DNA of 64,000 nt from NCBI GenBank assembly GCA_964017065.1, contig OZ024785.1, positions 13,028,275 to 13,092,274 of the forward strand, read 5' to 3'. Both the position numbers and the translations under genes were made by a program. The stretch is from Haliclona indistincta (lineage: Eukaryota; Porifera; Demospongiae; Haplosclerida; Chalinidae). Positions within the stretch are counted from its first letter, which is position 1; each line of letters opens with the position of its first letter. This document shows positions 52,273 through 63,300 of the stretch, piece by piece. The notes under the pieces were generated by a model, which was not told the origin of the DNA, made no database searches, and saw only the letters and a program-made list of their open reading frames with translations.

Positions 52273-54009
52273 ATGACTCAGCCAGCTCGTCGTACTTTCC
52301 TACCAGGTCATGTGGTGGTCATCATTTGCTCTATCACTATTCAACTATTGAACATAGCAAGAAGCCTTCATTTGGAGCACTACACAAAATCTGACTTCAA
52401 GATTGAAAGCTATTTAACTATTGGTCTACTTTTTCTCAGCTACCCTCTCCTTGGCTACATAGCTGATGTCTGTCTCACCAGGTATCGAACTATCAAATGT
52501 TCTCTCATATTCCTGATAGTTGGATGCACCACACTACTGCTATTATCCATCATTAAAATGATTGTAATATTATTTGAAATTTTTCCATCAAAACATTCAC
52601 CGAGTGAATATTCAAACATGATAACTGTAGTTGCAATATCAATAGCAGGTATCTTGGTCACAACTGGTGTTGGACTGTTTGAAGCTAATGCCATTCAATT
52701 TGGACTGGATCAACTACTAGAGGCTCCTACACCAAAACTGATTGCTTTCATCCACTGGTACTACTGGACTCAAAATGCAGTGCAATTGACAATAATATAC
52801 CTTATGGCTGGCTTTCCCGCAATAGAAAAGGCAACGAAACCATTATCCGGGTTTGAAGCACAATTTATAAGAACCCATATATTAATAACAATTGCAGTTA
52901 TACCTGGTTTAACTACTATAAGCAGTTTAGTGCTTCTTCATAAATCTAAGCGCCACTTATACATTCTGAGAGCTGGTCTCAACCCATTCAAGAATATTTA
53001 CAAAGTGCTCAAGTATTCTTGGAACCACAAGGTCCCTCAGCATCGTAGTGCCTTCACTTACTGGGAGGAGGATATTCCACGCCGTATAGACCTGGGTAAG
53101 AACAAATATGGAGGACCATTTACCAATGAGGAGGTGGAGGACACTAAGACATTCCTACGCATCCTGCCCCTTCTCCTGTGTCTGTTTGGATACCATCTAG
53201 CTGGAGATGGCTACTCTGCTCCAGATCAGCTCCAGAGGACTAGCTGTCCTTCACTACCAGTACTGCTACTAATTGTGCTCAATCCACTCCACATCAGCAC
53301 TCTTGTTGTAGTGGTTGGTATTCCACTGTATCGACTGATCATCAACAAATGTAGTCGCTACATCAAGAAAGTTCGAATGCTCACTAAAATGTGGATTGGT
53401 CTGTACCTCTCACTAGTACAAGTTGTCTTGTACATAATAGTAGTGATCACCCATGACAGCAAGTACTGGTCACAGTATCAATTAGATGCTAATGGTACAT
53501 ATGACACAGCTGATTATAACCCTGGAATTGTATGCCTTCACATTCGATATACATACAAAAATAACTTGCTTGAAATGATATACGATCCAATCGACAACAC
53601 CTACCTGTGGTTCATCATTCCTCAGCTCCTCAATGGTCTCTCTTCTCTGCTTGTCTCCATGACAGTGTTTGAGTTCATCTGTGCCCAGGCTCCTCGCACT
53701 ACCCAGGGACTGCTCATTGGTCTGTGGTATGCCACCTTTAGCATCAGGTACCTACTAGTAGGTTTGATAGATAGTCTTCTTATTGAAAAGACCTCTTGGC
53801 TAATTTTCGAGGGAGTGAAGGTGTTTCTGATCCTGGTGTCTCTGGTGCTGTTCTCATGTGTGTCCAGACGTTACCGCTACCGACAGCGAGACGAGATAGT
53901 CAACGTGCAGGGGATGATTGAGGACACTCATGACAAGTGGTTAGACCAGGAGGAGGAGTACATGCAAGAGCGCAGAGCAATCCTATCAGGACTGACTAAA
54001 TTATCATAA
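52273..54009 (+). CDS. POT/PTR (SLC15-like) family membrane transporter, copy 8
   Basis: Intronless, 578 residues, starting MTQPARRTFLPGHV. It has the family motifs and the 'SQYQLDANGTYDTADYNPG' outer loop, nearly the same as in copy 6. The TM3-TM4 region (FEIFPSKHSPSEYSN) and the TM5-TM6 loop (FPAIEKATKPLSGFEAQF) are its own. VVITHDS has Thr where the others have Asn. The C-terminus ends SGLTKLS, as in copy 7, and the 3' flank is also shared with copy 7. The two are thus sister duplicates in their 3' parts but differ in the N-terminal third. Confidence 0.86.
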   Translation: MTQPARRTFLPGHVVVIICSITIQLLNIARSLHLEHYTKSDFKIESYLTIGLLFLSYPLLGYIADVCLTRYRTIKCSLIFLIVGCTTLLLLSIIKMIVILFEIFPSKHSPSEYSNMITVVAISIAGILVTTGVGLFEANAIQFGLDQLLEAPTPKLIAFIHWYYWTQNAVQLTIIYLMAGFPAIEKATKPLSGFEAQFIRTHILITIAVIPGLTTISSLVLLHKSKRHLYILRAGLNPFKNIYKVLKYSWNHKVPQHRSAFTYWEEDIPRRIDLGKNKYGGPFTNEEVEDTKTFLRILPLLLCLFGYHLAGDGYSAPDQLQRTSCPSLPVLLLIVLNPLHISTLVVVVGIPLYRLIINKCSRYIKKVRMLTKMWIGLYLSLVQVVLYIIVVITHDSKYWSQYQLDANGTYDTADYNPGIVCLHIRYTYKNNLLEMIYDPIDNTYLWFIIPQLLNGLSSLLVSMTVFEFICAQAPRTTQGLLIGLWYATFSIRYLLVGLIDSLLIEKTSWLIFEGVKVFLILVSLVLFSCVSRRYRYRQRDEIVNVQGMIEDTHDKWLDQEEEYMQERRAILSGLTKLS

Positions 54010-54673
54010 CACAGTAGAGTTCGTTTGTAAAGTGTAGTAATGAATAGATCACTTCTACTTCATGTTTACAATTAATTTTAGTATTTTGACAACACTAAGC
54101 ACAATTACGACTAATAATAAATGGACAACCACATTTATTGATATCAAAGCTTGAAGTTGACATTAGGTAGTACATTAAGTAGTGCAGGAACTAGAATTTT
54201 TGAAGCAAAATAGTCCAGAAGATTGTCATCATAGCGTGCTAGGAACCTAGTGTTACGATTCATCCTCAAGTTGACATAAGATCCACACCAGACATGGTTT
54301 GCATACCGTGAGCTCTTGTGACTATACACACACATAGTGAGAGGTCACATGTACTATGAGATAGGGTTCTTGTAGCATACAGTGCAACAAAAAGAAATTT
54401 TGGTTGCATTACCAAGGTAAGAGTTTAATAATCATCAAGGAGAGTGTCGAACTTCCGATACTTGCATAGAATCACTGTGTACAACGTGACTTCCTGCAAG
54501 GTTTCAATTCAGCACTCATAATCTGATAGCTGCCACGTCATCTCCACTCATTGTCCATACATAATGGATAATGAAAGTGTATTCTCATATGCAAACTCAC
54601 CTGGAAGTCATATTTTACACATTACGAAGGTATTGGAGGTAATATTGACTACGTAAACGAAGTCTGCAGTTTA
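54010..54673. repeat. Duplicated 3' flank, second copy
   Basis: Counterpart of 51423-52081, with scattered substitutions and small indels. Similarity ends near GAAGTCTGCAGTTTA. AATAAA lies at about 54117-54122. Confidence 0.75.
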
Positions 54674-55227
54674 AAAAGTTGTAACAAAGCTATGCACAAC
54701 ATGATCTGGATTGGACTGTAATACTTATCCAGTTGTCGAGCAGCTAATCTAAAAACACCTCTGCTATGGTGACATATATGCCTGCTGCTGTCAGTCATGC
54801 ATTAGTATGCCTAATTAATATTCACAAAAATGTTTTAAAGTACTGTGTGTAATACAAACGTGCTAGAATGCTGTGAAGACCAGCAATGAAGATACCACAC
54901 ACTGCTCCTTTCCTTGAGTCCTATGTCCAACGCCAGCTACAATGCAACTCAGTGACAGCAGACAAAACTGGAGTGGTAATAAACTGACAACAGTGCAACA
55001 TTATTTTTCAGATGCGCTGTAACAGTTTAACTACAAAAATCATCATTTATTGATGGTTAGCATTCCAGAGACTATCAGCTTGGACGACATATACAAACCA
55101 TTCACAAACTGAAGCTGTTTCACCCACCTCTAGTGCACTAGTCCTTCCTTCGCAAGCTAATAATCAATCTTTAATTCACAGAGAGAACTGCTCTTTCAAA
55201 AAAATACTATGACGTTGTGATGCATAA
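54674..55227. other. Intergenic region between the duplicated flank and the palindrome
   Basis: No gene or repeat was recognised. It ends with GTGATGCATAA, which matches the DNA on the far side of the palindrome (56872-56888). Confidence 0.4.
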
Positions 55228-56843
55228 GGGTCATTCCATATCAAATCACCAGACTTTGAAAGTTCAAGTTTCAGAATTGCACTAAACTTGGTACACATGT
55301 TGGGTAGAGTAAGGTTATTACTGTCATGAAAGAAAAGTGATCTATGATGAATGGCTTCTGAGATATAGCCAATTGATTATCGGACTTTTTAACGAAAATG
55401 CTTTCACTAGCTATTACTCAAGTCATTGTAACTTTTTATCAGAACATTTCTACATCATGAGGCTAGTACCATCTTATAGCTCATGAAACTGGCTTTCACA
55501 TGAAATGTTGTAAGGCTTCAATTTCCAAATTTATTTATTAATTAACAGGTCGTTAAACTTTGACCTACGATATCTCAAAAAAGGCCGCCTGAATTTTTTT
55601 GTTGTGACTGCATAATCATGCCACACTATTGGTCTATTGTTTGCCAGAGTTTAGTCTTGGGGCCATCACGGGCTACAGAAATATGTCTAACGAGCTTAGA
55701 ATAATCAGCTAGTAACAACCAATAATCATGGTAAAACAAACATACGAGTGTACAGTTAGTAATAAAACAGTTCATTTGTGACTAAAATACTACCAAAACT
55801 TATTATTAGATTTTTTGTAACATTCATTTTAAAATTAAATAGAAAATCCGTAGAAAATTAACTCCTTTAGTGCTAACTTGATGATGCATTCTGATTAACT
55901 TCTCATTGTTTTGGAGAGCCATGAATTGCTTAACTATAGTACTGTAATGAACTCTAGTTACTGCTATGGCCATGAGTGTGCCAGCAATGAACATTAAAAC
56001 ATATTTAGTAAAAATTATCATGAACTAGAGTGAGTGCAAATGAGCCTGAGCAAGAACATTTTGTGAACCTGTCTGACCAGTACAATCATCTAGCAGAAGG
56101 CTTGAAAATCAAACTAGAGTTCATTACAGTACTATAGTTAAGCAATTCATGGCTCTCCAAAACAATGAGAAGTTAATCAGAATGCATCATCAAGTAAGCA
56201 CTAAAGGAGTTAATTTTCTACGGATTTTCTATTTAATTTTAAAATGAATGTTACAAAACATCTAATAATAAGTTTTGGTAGTATTTTAGTCACAAATGAA
56301 CTGTTTTATTACTAACTGTACACTCGTATGTTTGTTTTACCATGATTATTGGTTGTTACTAGCTGATTATTCATAGCTCGTTAGACATATTTCTGTAGCC
56401 CGTGCTGGCCCCAAAACTAAACTCTGGCAAACAATAGACCAATAGTGTGGCATGATTATGCAGTCACAACAAAAAAATTCAGGCGGCCTTTTTTGAGATA
56501 TCGTAGGTCAAAGTTTAACGACCTGTTAATTAATAAATAAATTTGGAAATTGAAGCCTTACAACATTTCATGCGAAAGCCAGTTTCATGAGCTATAAGAT
56601 GGTACTAGCCTCATGATGTAGAAATGTTCTGATAAAAAGTTACAATGACTTGAGTAATAGCTAGTGAAGGCATTTTCGTTAAAAAGTCCGATAATCAATT
56701 GGCTATATCTCAGAAGCCATTCATCATAGATCACTTTTCTTTCATGACAGTAATAACCTTACTCTACCCAACATGTGTACCAAGTTTAGTGCAATTCTGA
56801 AACTTGAACTTTCAAAGTCTGGTGATTTGATATGGAATGACCC
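55228..56843. mobile_element. 1.6-kb palindromic (foldback) element with ATAA target duplication
   Basis: The left arm 55228-55959 and right arm 56112-56843 are both 732 bp and reverse complements with only a few differences noted by eye, around a 152-bp spacer (55960-56111). Outer ends are GGGTCATTCCATATCAAATC. ATAA lies immediately outside each end (55224-55227, 56844-56847). The DNA beyond the right end contains GTGATGCATAATG, which looks like the unoccupied target. No protein domain is encoded. A transcript through it would form a long hairpin. Confidence 0.85.
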
Positions 56844-56920
56844 ATAATGTTTGTACCATAAAGTTGTTGATGACGATGTGATGCATAATGTTTGTACCAT
56901 AAAGTTGTTGATGCTAAGAA
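56844..56920. repeat. Tandem 41-bp duplication beside the palindrome
   Basis: ATAATGTTTGTACCATAAAG followed by TTGTTGATG occurs twice, 41 bp apart, with GACGATGTGATGC between. Confidence 0.85.
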
Positions 56921-57267
56921 AATATCCTTCAATTATGCAGGAATCACACAAAAATAACTTGTGATGATGTGTCAGCGATCATATTCCACAAAATAACAAC
57001 AGTTTATGCTTTGGGTCTAACAGCAGCACCAACATAGTACTCGTGAGTGACAAAATTACGTGCCAAAGAGCATTGAAAATATGACTTTCAGTATGTGATA
57101 CAGCAAACACTAAGTACCATCAAGTGCACTATCACAGGCACATGACTCATATTAGTGACTCAAAATCAACAATGCCATCACATCAAATGTTAGTTTAGAC
57201 AAGTTGAATGTTCGTTCAGTTACAACAGAAATTCCACACAAGACATCAGTGTAGTAAAACCAGTGCC
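56921..57267. other. 5' flank of copy 9
   Basis: No TATA block like that of copies 6-8 was found here. CCAGTGCC precedes the ATG. Confidence 0.35.
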
Positions 57268-58995
57268 ATGACTCAGCCAGCTCGCCGTCATCTCCTACCA
57301 GGTTATATGGTAGTCATCATTTGCTCTATCACTATTCAACCATTCAATGTACCAAGAACCATTCATTTGGAACACTACACAAGAACCTCCTTCAAGATTG
57401 AAAGCTATTTAATTATTGGTTTAATGTTTCTCAGCTACCCTCTCCTTGGCTACATAGCTGATGTCTGTCTCACAAGGTATCGAACCATCAAATTTTCCAT
57501 CACTTTTCTGATAGTTGGGTGTATCATACTATTGCTTTTTTCTGTTATTATAATGACTGTAACCATGATATATCCGACAAAAACATCACTTTACAAAGAT
57601 GTAGGTACTATAACTATTGTTTGTGTATCAATAGCCGGTGTTTTGATAACCACTGGTGTTGGACTGTTTGAAGCTAATGCCATTCAATTTGGACTGGATC
57701 AACTACTAGAGGCTCCTACACCAAAACTGATTGCCTTCATCCACTGGTACTACTGGACTCAAAAAGTAGTCCAACTGGCAATGATTTATATTACAGCAGG
57801 CTATATGCTAGCAGAAAAGGCAAAGCATTCACTGTCACATTTTGAAGACCAATTTGTAGATGCTATTACACTATTAACAATTGCAGCTGTACCTGGCCTA
57901 CCTGTTATAGGCAGTTTAGTACTTCTTCATAAAACAAAGCGTCACTTATACATTCTGAGAGCAGGTCTCAACCCATTCAAGAATATCTACAAAGTGCTCA
58001 AGTATTCTTGGAACCACAAGGTCCCTCAGCATCGTAGTGCCTTCACCTACTGGGAGGAGGATATTCCACGCCGTATAGACCTGGGTAAGAACAAATATGG
58101 AGGACCATTTACCAATGAGGAGGTGGAGGACACCAAGACATTCCTACGCATCCTGCCTCTTCTCCTGTGTCTGTTTGGATACCATCTAGCTGGAGATGGC
58201 TACTCTGCTCCGGATCAGCTCCTGAGGACTAGCTGTCCTTCACTACCAGTACTGTTACTAATTATGCTTAATCCACTCCACATCAGCACTCTTGTTGAAG
58301 TGGTTGGTATTCCACTGTATCGACTGATCATCAACAAATGTAGTTGCTACATCAAGAAAGTTCGAATGCTCACTAAAATGTGGATTGGTCTGTACCTCTC
58401 ACTAGTACAAGTTGTCTTGTACATAATAGTAGTGATCAACCATGACAGCAAGTACTGGTCACAGTACCAATTAGATGCTAATAGTACGTTTGACACAGCT
58501 GATTATTACCCTGGAATGGTATGCCTTCACATTCGATATACAAACAAAAATGACTTGCTTGAAATGATATACGATCCAGTCGACAACACCTATCTGTGGT
58601 TCATCATTCCTCAGCTCCTCAATGGACTCTCTTCTCTGCTTGTCTCCATGACAGTGTTTGAGTTCATCTGTGCCCAGGCTCCTCGCACTACCCAGGGACT
58701 GCTAATTGGTCTGTGGTATGCCACCTTCAGCATCAGGTACCTACTAGTAGGTTTGGTAGATGCTCTTCTCTTTGAAAAGAACTCTTGGCTAATTTTCGAG
58801 GGAGTGAAGGTTTTTCTGATCCTGGTGTCTCTGGTGCTGTTCTCATGTGTGTCCAGACGTTACCGCTACCGACAGCGAGACGAGATAGTCAATGTGCAGG
58901 GGATGATTGAGGACACTCATGACAAGTGGTTAGACCAGGAGGAGGAGTACATGCAAGAGCGCAGAGCAATTCTATCAGGACTGTCTATACGATAA
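57268..58995 (+). CDS. POT/PTR (SLC15-like) family membrane transporter, copy 9
   Basis: Intronless, 575 residues from the conserved MTQPARRHLLPGYM; an ATG at 57208 would add 20 residues. The outer loop is 'SQYQLDAN' class, with NST in place of NGT so the glycosylation sequon is kept. Unusual residues lie within otherwise invariant blocks: Glu in LVEVVGIPLY (TM8), Cys in NKCSCYIKK, Leu in QLLRTSC, and FEKNSW before TM12. N-terminal third and TM5-TM6 loop (AKHSLSHFEDQF) are close to copy 7. It lies just downstream of the palindromic element. Confidence 0.86.
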   Translation: MTQPARRHLLPGYMVVIICSITIQPFNVPRTIHLEHYTRTSFKIESYLIIGLMFLSYPLLGYIADVCLTRYRTIKFSITFLIVGCIILLLFSVIIMTVTMIYPTKTSLYKDVGTITIVCVSIAGVLITTGVGLFEANAIQFGLDQLLEAPTPKLIAFIHWYYWTQKVVQLAMIYITAGYMLAEKAKHSLSHFEDQFVDAITLLTIAAVPGLPVIGSLVLLHKTKRHLYILRAGLNPFKNIYKVLKYSWNHKVPQHRSAFTYWEEDIPRRIDLGKNKYGGPFTNEEVEDTKTFLRILPLLLCLFGYHLAGDGYSAPDQLLRTSCPSLPVLLLIMLNPLHISTLVEVVGIPLYRLIINKCSCYIKKVRMLTKMWIGLYLSLVQVVLYIIVVINHDSKYWSQYQLDANSTFDTADYYPGMVCLHIRYTNKNDLLEMIYDPVDNTYLWFIIPQLLNGLSSLLVSMTVFEFICAQAPRTTQGLLIGLWYATFSIRYLLVGLVDALLFEKNSWLIFEGVKVFLILVSLVLFSCVSRRYRYRQRDEIVNVQGMIEDTHDKWLDQEEEYMQERRAILSGLSIR

Positions 58996-59699
58996 CCAGA
59001 TCAGTACAGTGACACGTAATGTAAAGAGTACTGTATCTAAGACTGATCGATAAACTGCAATTTTTTAATGGTAATTTGTTTAATTTGTATGATAGTGTGT
59101 GTATACAAATAGTTTTTGAGCTGTGAAGTGGTATAAGGGCATGCAAGTAATTTAAGCGTCATAATGCTCTGAGTAATACTAATTACTTATAACTATTCAT
59201 GACATGCAGTTAGGTACACCACAAAAACAGGTGTATGTACACAAGAAACGAAACGAAATGAAACAGCACCAACAGTTGAGTCTACAGCATTACATGGTCT
59301 AGCTCTATAGCACATTTACACTCTACCATGCGCAGTCGCTACTAACAGTCTTGTGAACAAGAAATACAGTCTCGATCTATGTTGCACCTGCTCGGTTAGG
59401 CTCCTTAGAGACAGAGTGAGTGAGCAGTAACACACTGAAACTGTTTTGCTAGTTTGGGCTTTGCTGAGATCACAAAAAAGAAAACAGTATTCCAGTCCAG
59501 TCCAGTGATTAGTGACTAGAGTGCTATAGAGCTAGAGCATGTAATGCTGTAGAGTCAGCAGTTGGGGCTGTTTCGTTTCTTTTTCACCCCACATAAATGG
59601 ACGGTGGATCAACATACTAGTTAAAGCATCGTGTTGATTGCTCTATGGTGTATAGTTGCACAAGGAGCAGGTTGAAAGGTAAATAGACCATGAGCTGAC
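58996..59699. other. Intergenic region after copy 9
   Basis: No gene was seen before the antisense transporter relic. Confidence 0.35.
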
Positions 59700-59801
59700 T
59701 GCAGCAGTACCAGTGAATGAAGGCAATCAGTTTTGGTGTAGGAGCCACTAGTAGTTGATCCAGTTGAAATTGAATGGCATGCATCAGCTTCAAACAGCAG
59801 T
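59700..59801 (-). pseudogene. Antisense relic of a POT-like transporter gene
   Basis: About 100 bp on the minus strand match the most conserved block of the family (translated AIQFQLDQLLVAPTPKLIAF and IHWY), with substitutions (Gly to Gln, Glu to Val) and a short insertion. It is the trace of an old inverted copy between copies 9 and 10. The rest is gone. Confidence 0.85.
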
Positions 59802-59916
59802 TCAAAGTTACAAAGTTGTTTTTAAAAAAACAACAAATTTAAGCTTATTCGTTGGGTATATGCAACTTTGCTAAACAAGAAATCATACTTGTACATTAAA
59901 TAATATTTAGACCATA

Positions 59917-60083
59917 CCGAGTGACTTTCGACCAATCTTTGTTTACTTTGTTTACCTAAAAGTGTGCATTAATAAAGTGTGCGTTAATAAAAGTGTGCAT
60001 TAAGAACTTAATGCACACTTAAGTGTGCATTAAGCTATTTAATGCACAAATTTTGAGCAATCTGATCGGTCGAAAGTCACGTG
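59917..60083. mobile_element. MITE-like element with GTGACTTTCGACC ends
   Basis: Left CCGAGTGACTTTCGACCAATC-type and right GATCGGTCGAAAGTCACGTGG-type ends are 21-bp inverted repeats with a few mismatches. The interior is built of AAGTGTGCATTAAT repeats in both orientations. Confidence 0.6.
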
Positions 60084-60400
60084 GTAAGATCTAATTTTAT
60101 GTAGATATCCGTTTATGTTACATTTTTAAGTTCATTGAGAAGATACGCAAGGCATCATGAGCATCTCGGATACTCAGTTTCATTAAATATTCAAAGAAGA
60201 TTGGTAAACTTGTACATTTCCTTTTAATGCATTAGCAGTGCTTCCACAATTGATAAATAAACGTTTAATCTTTAGAAAACAATTATAAACATACAGCTTA
60301 TGATCACTGTTACCAGTCACAATAACAAGCTAAGACATCTTTATTATCAAAAGAATAATATTTACACAAAAACCATACAGTTGGACAACCAACCAGTGCC
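60084..60400. other. 5' flank of copy 10
   Basis: AT-rich. CCAGTGCC precedes the ATG. No shared upstream block was seen. Confidence 0.35.
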
Positions 60401-62152
60401 ATGACTCAGCCAGCTCGTCGTACCTTTTTACCAGGACATGCAGTGGTCATCATTTGCTCTATCACTATTCAACTATTGAACTTAGCAAAAAACTATCATT
60501 TGGAACAACATCAACACTCTTACAACAAACTTGCAACCATCATTGTTCTGGGTTTGTTATATCTCAGCTACCCTCTCCTTGGCTACATAGCTGATGTCTG
60601 TCTCACCAGGTATCGAACTATCAAATGTTCCTTCGTATTCATGATAGTTGGATGCACTATTGGAGGGCTATTCTACCTTGCTAGTGTCATAGTTATTCTG
60701 ACAGAAAAGTTTCAAAAAGAGAAGCTTTCTGCTATAGTTCACGACAACTTGTACACACAAGCAATTCCTATACTTTTAATAGGAACATTCATCACAACTG
60801 GTGTTGGACTGTTTGAAGCTAATGCAATTCAATTTGGACTTGATCAACTACTAGAGGCTCCTACACCAAAACTGATTGCCTTCATCCACTGGTACTACTG
60901 GACTCAAAATGCAGTGCAATTGGTAGTAATGTATCTTTTAGTTGGCTGGAAACCGATTGAAGCTATTTTGAGATCATATACATCACACGAATCACGAGCC
61001 ATTAGAAATGCTTCAACTCTAACTATTGCAGTCGTACTTGGTCTAGCTGCTGTAGGCAGTTTACTGCTTCTTCATAAATCAAAGCGTCACTTATACATTC
61101 TGAAAGCAGGTCTCAACCCATTCAAGAATATCTACAAAGTGCTCAAATATTCTTGGAACCACAAGGTCCCTCAGCATCGTAGTGCCTTCACCTACTGGGA
61201 GGAGGATATTCCACGCCGTATAGACCTGGGTAAGAACAAATATGGAGGACCATTTACCAATGAGGAGGTGGAGGACACTAAGACATTCCTACGCATCCTG
61301 CCTCTTCTCCTGTGTCTGTTTGGATACCATCTAGCTGAAGATGGCTACTCTGCTCCGGATCAGCTCCTGAGGACTAGCTGTCCTTCACTACCAGTACTGC
61401 TACTAATTGTGCTCAATCCATTCCACATCAGCACTCTTGTTGTAGTGGTTGGTATTCCACTGTATCGACTGATCATCAACAAATGTAGTCGCTACATCAA
61501 GAAAGTTCGAATGCTCACTAAAATGTGGATTGGTCTGTACCTCTCACTAGTACAAGTTGTCTTGTACATAATAGTAGTGATCAACCATGACAGCAAGTAC
61601 TGGTCAGAGCACAGCTCAGTAGCTTGTGTTCTGAAGTATTATCAGAACTATCATTATAATCCAAGTGAAGGGTGTTCAAAGATTCGATTCAAACTTTCTA
61701 ACATCTCATGTGAATCAACGGACAACCCAGTTGACAACACCTATCTGTGGTTCATCATTCCTCAGCTCCTCAATGGTCTCTCTTCTCTGCTTGTCTCCAT
61801 GACAGTGTTTGAGTTCATCTGTGCCCAGGCTCCTCGCACTACCCAGGGACTGCTCATTGGTCTGTGGTATGCCACCTATAGCATCAGGTACCTACTAGTA
61901 GGTTTGGTAGATACTCTTATTATTGAAAAGACCTCTTGGCTAATTTTCGAGGGAGTGAAGGTGTTTCTGATCCTGGTGTCTCTGGTGCTGTTCTCATGTG
62001 TGTCCAGATGTTACCGCTACCGACAGCGAGACGAGATAGTCAATGTGCAGGGGATGATTGAGGACACTCATGACAAGTGGTTAGACCAGGAAAAGGAGTA
62101 CATGCAAGAGCGCAGAGCAATCCTATCAGGACTGACTATACATCATAACTAG
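60401..62152 (+). CDS. POT/PTR (SLC15-like) family membrane transporter, copy 10
   Basis: Intronless, 583 residues, the longest intact copy. Family motifs are present. The TM3-TM4 region carries a charged insert (TEKFQKEKLSAIVHDN). The outer loop is 'SEHSSVACVL' class with an NIS sequon, like copies 1 and 3. Changes inside invariant blocks include Glu for Gly in HLAEDGYSAP (TM7), Phe in NPFHIS (TM8), Tyr in ATYSIRY (TM11) and EKEYMQ for EEEYMQ in the tail. ILKAGLNPF (Lys) is shared only with copy 1. It is the last complete copy in the window. Confidence 0.85.
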   Translation: MTQPARRTFLPGHAVVIICSITIQLLNLAKNYHLEQHQHSYNKLATIIVLGLLYLSYPLLGYIADVCLTRYRTIKCSFVFMIVGCTIGGLFYLASVIVILTEKFQKEKLSAIVHDNLYTQAIPILLIGTFITTGVGLFEANAIQFGLDQLLEAPTPKLIAFIHWYYWTQNAVQLVVMYLLVGWKPIEAILRSYTSHESRAIRNASTLTIAVVLGLAAVGSLLLLHKSKRHLYILKAGLNPFKNIYKVLKYSWNHKVPQHRSAFTYWEEDIPRRIDLGKNKYGGPFTNEEVEDTKTFLRILPLLLCLFGYHLAEDGYSAPDQLLRTSCPSLPVLLLIVLNPFHISTLVVVVGIPLYRLIINKCSRYIKKVRMLTKMWIGLYLSLVQVVLYIIVVINHDSKYWSEHSSVACVLKYYQNYHYNPSEGCSKIRFKLSNISCESTDNPVDNTYLWFIIPQLLNGLSSLLVSMTVFEFICAQAPRTTQGLLIGLWYATYSIRYLLVGLVDTLIIEKTSWLIFEGVKVFLILVSLVLFSCVSRCYRYRQRDEIVNVQGMIEDTHDKWLDQEKEYMQERRAILSGLTIHHN

Positions 62153-63300
62153 GATCAAAGTCCAGTATAAAAGAAGAATTTTGTTATTGATTCAAAAATA
62201 ATTATCTTCATGCAGAAAATTTGTTTGCCTAACAGCAAATGTACTTGATTTCTATATTTGACTAAAATTCACCAAGATACCTACAATATTCAATTTTTAA
62301 TTACGTGGAGGACTTAAAATTTAGTTATTTCATGGATAAATCAATCGTCAGTCAAGACACAGCATCACCATATGCACTAGTGAGCATGAACGAGTGTTAG
62401 ATTATAGCTTAGTGGTATTAGCCAATCAGATGTTCTAGTTGTTTGGATCTAAATCTCGTAATGTAATCCCGCCACTCCATAATGTAATCCCGCCTCGTGG
62501 AGCTAAAACAATAGATTACGGCTAATGCTCAAAAATATACTGAATAATCCATAAAGTTAGCTATTGTAGATCTCTGGTGAGTCTCTCTTGAGTCTGGTTA
62601 GTCGATGTCAAGTCGTCGGAGCCTGCTTGTTTGCACAGTCGAGCCACCGTACCACTGAGCGAGGCGCGTGACTGAGTGGTTTGGACGCATACACTCGAAA
62701 ATTAGTTTTGACAAGCTTTTCGAGTGTATGTGTGAACATAACTCGGCAGCTAAAGCTGATATTGAAAAAACACCTCGGTCTGTCCAAAGATAACTAAGCT
62801 GTCCAGCTGCATGCCAAGTCTAGTCGTCCCACAGAATGCCCACAACGAGATTTTCGATTTCTTAGTCGAAGAAGCTGCTCATTGCTTGGTGCACTTTGTA
62901 ACGCGTCTAGCATTCGATTTTGAAAACGACAAAGTGCAGTCTTTGCTCTAACTAGATATGCAATGCTTTGTTTGACCAAACCAACATGCGCGATGCTATG
63001 AGTATTTTATTCAGACAACTATTTCTGTTTACTTGTAAGTGGGCGTGGTATCCCGTAAACTTAAGCTGCGTTAGCACTGGCAACCCGAGTTGAATCAGGG
63101 TTAAATTCAGTTAGTATGTCCGCACTTGACCCGGATTGATGTGAGTCAGGTTCATGCAGCAGTCCAAGGTAGCGTTTATAGCACTAGCATGAGAGCTTCT
63201 CGACAATGTATGTCTTTCTCTAGCGTTTGGGTGCTCAGGGAGCATCGCCAGTGCGTGCATGTTACGATTGCAAGCAAAGTACATTCATGTACTGTATATA
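62153..63300. other. Right intergenic region
   Basis: No gene is supported. It contains a strong hairpin (ACTCGAAAATTAG...CTTTTCGAGTGT) near 62694-62730. Confidence 0.4.

Noticed and set aside
62650..62760. tRNA-like sequence (TGACTGAGTGGTTTGG resembles an A box)
   Set aside because: No B box, no cloverleaf and no acceptor stem. The hairpin nearby does not fit a tRNA fold.
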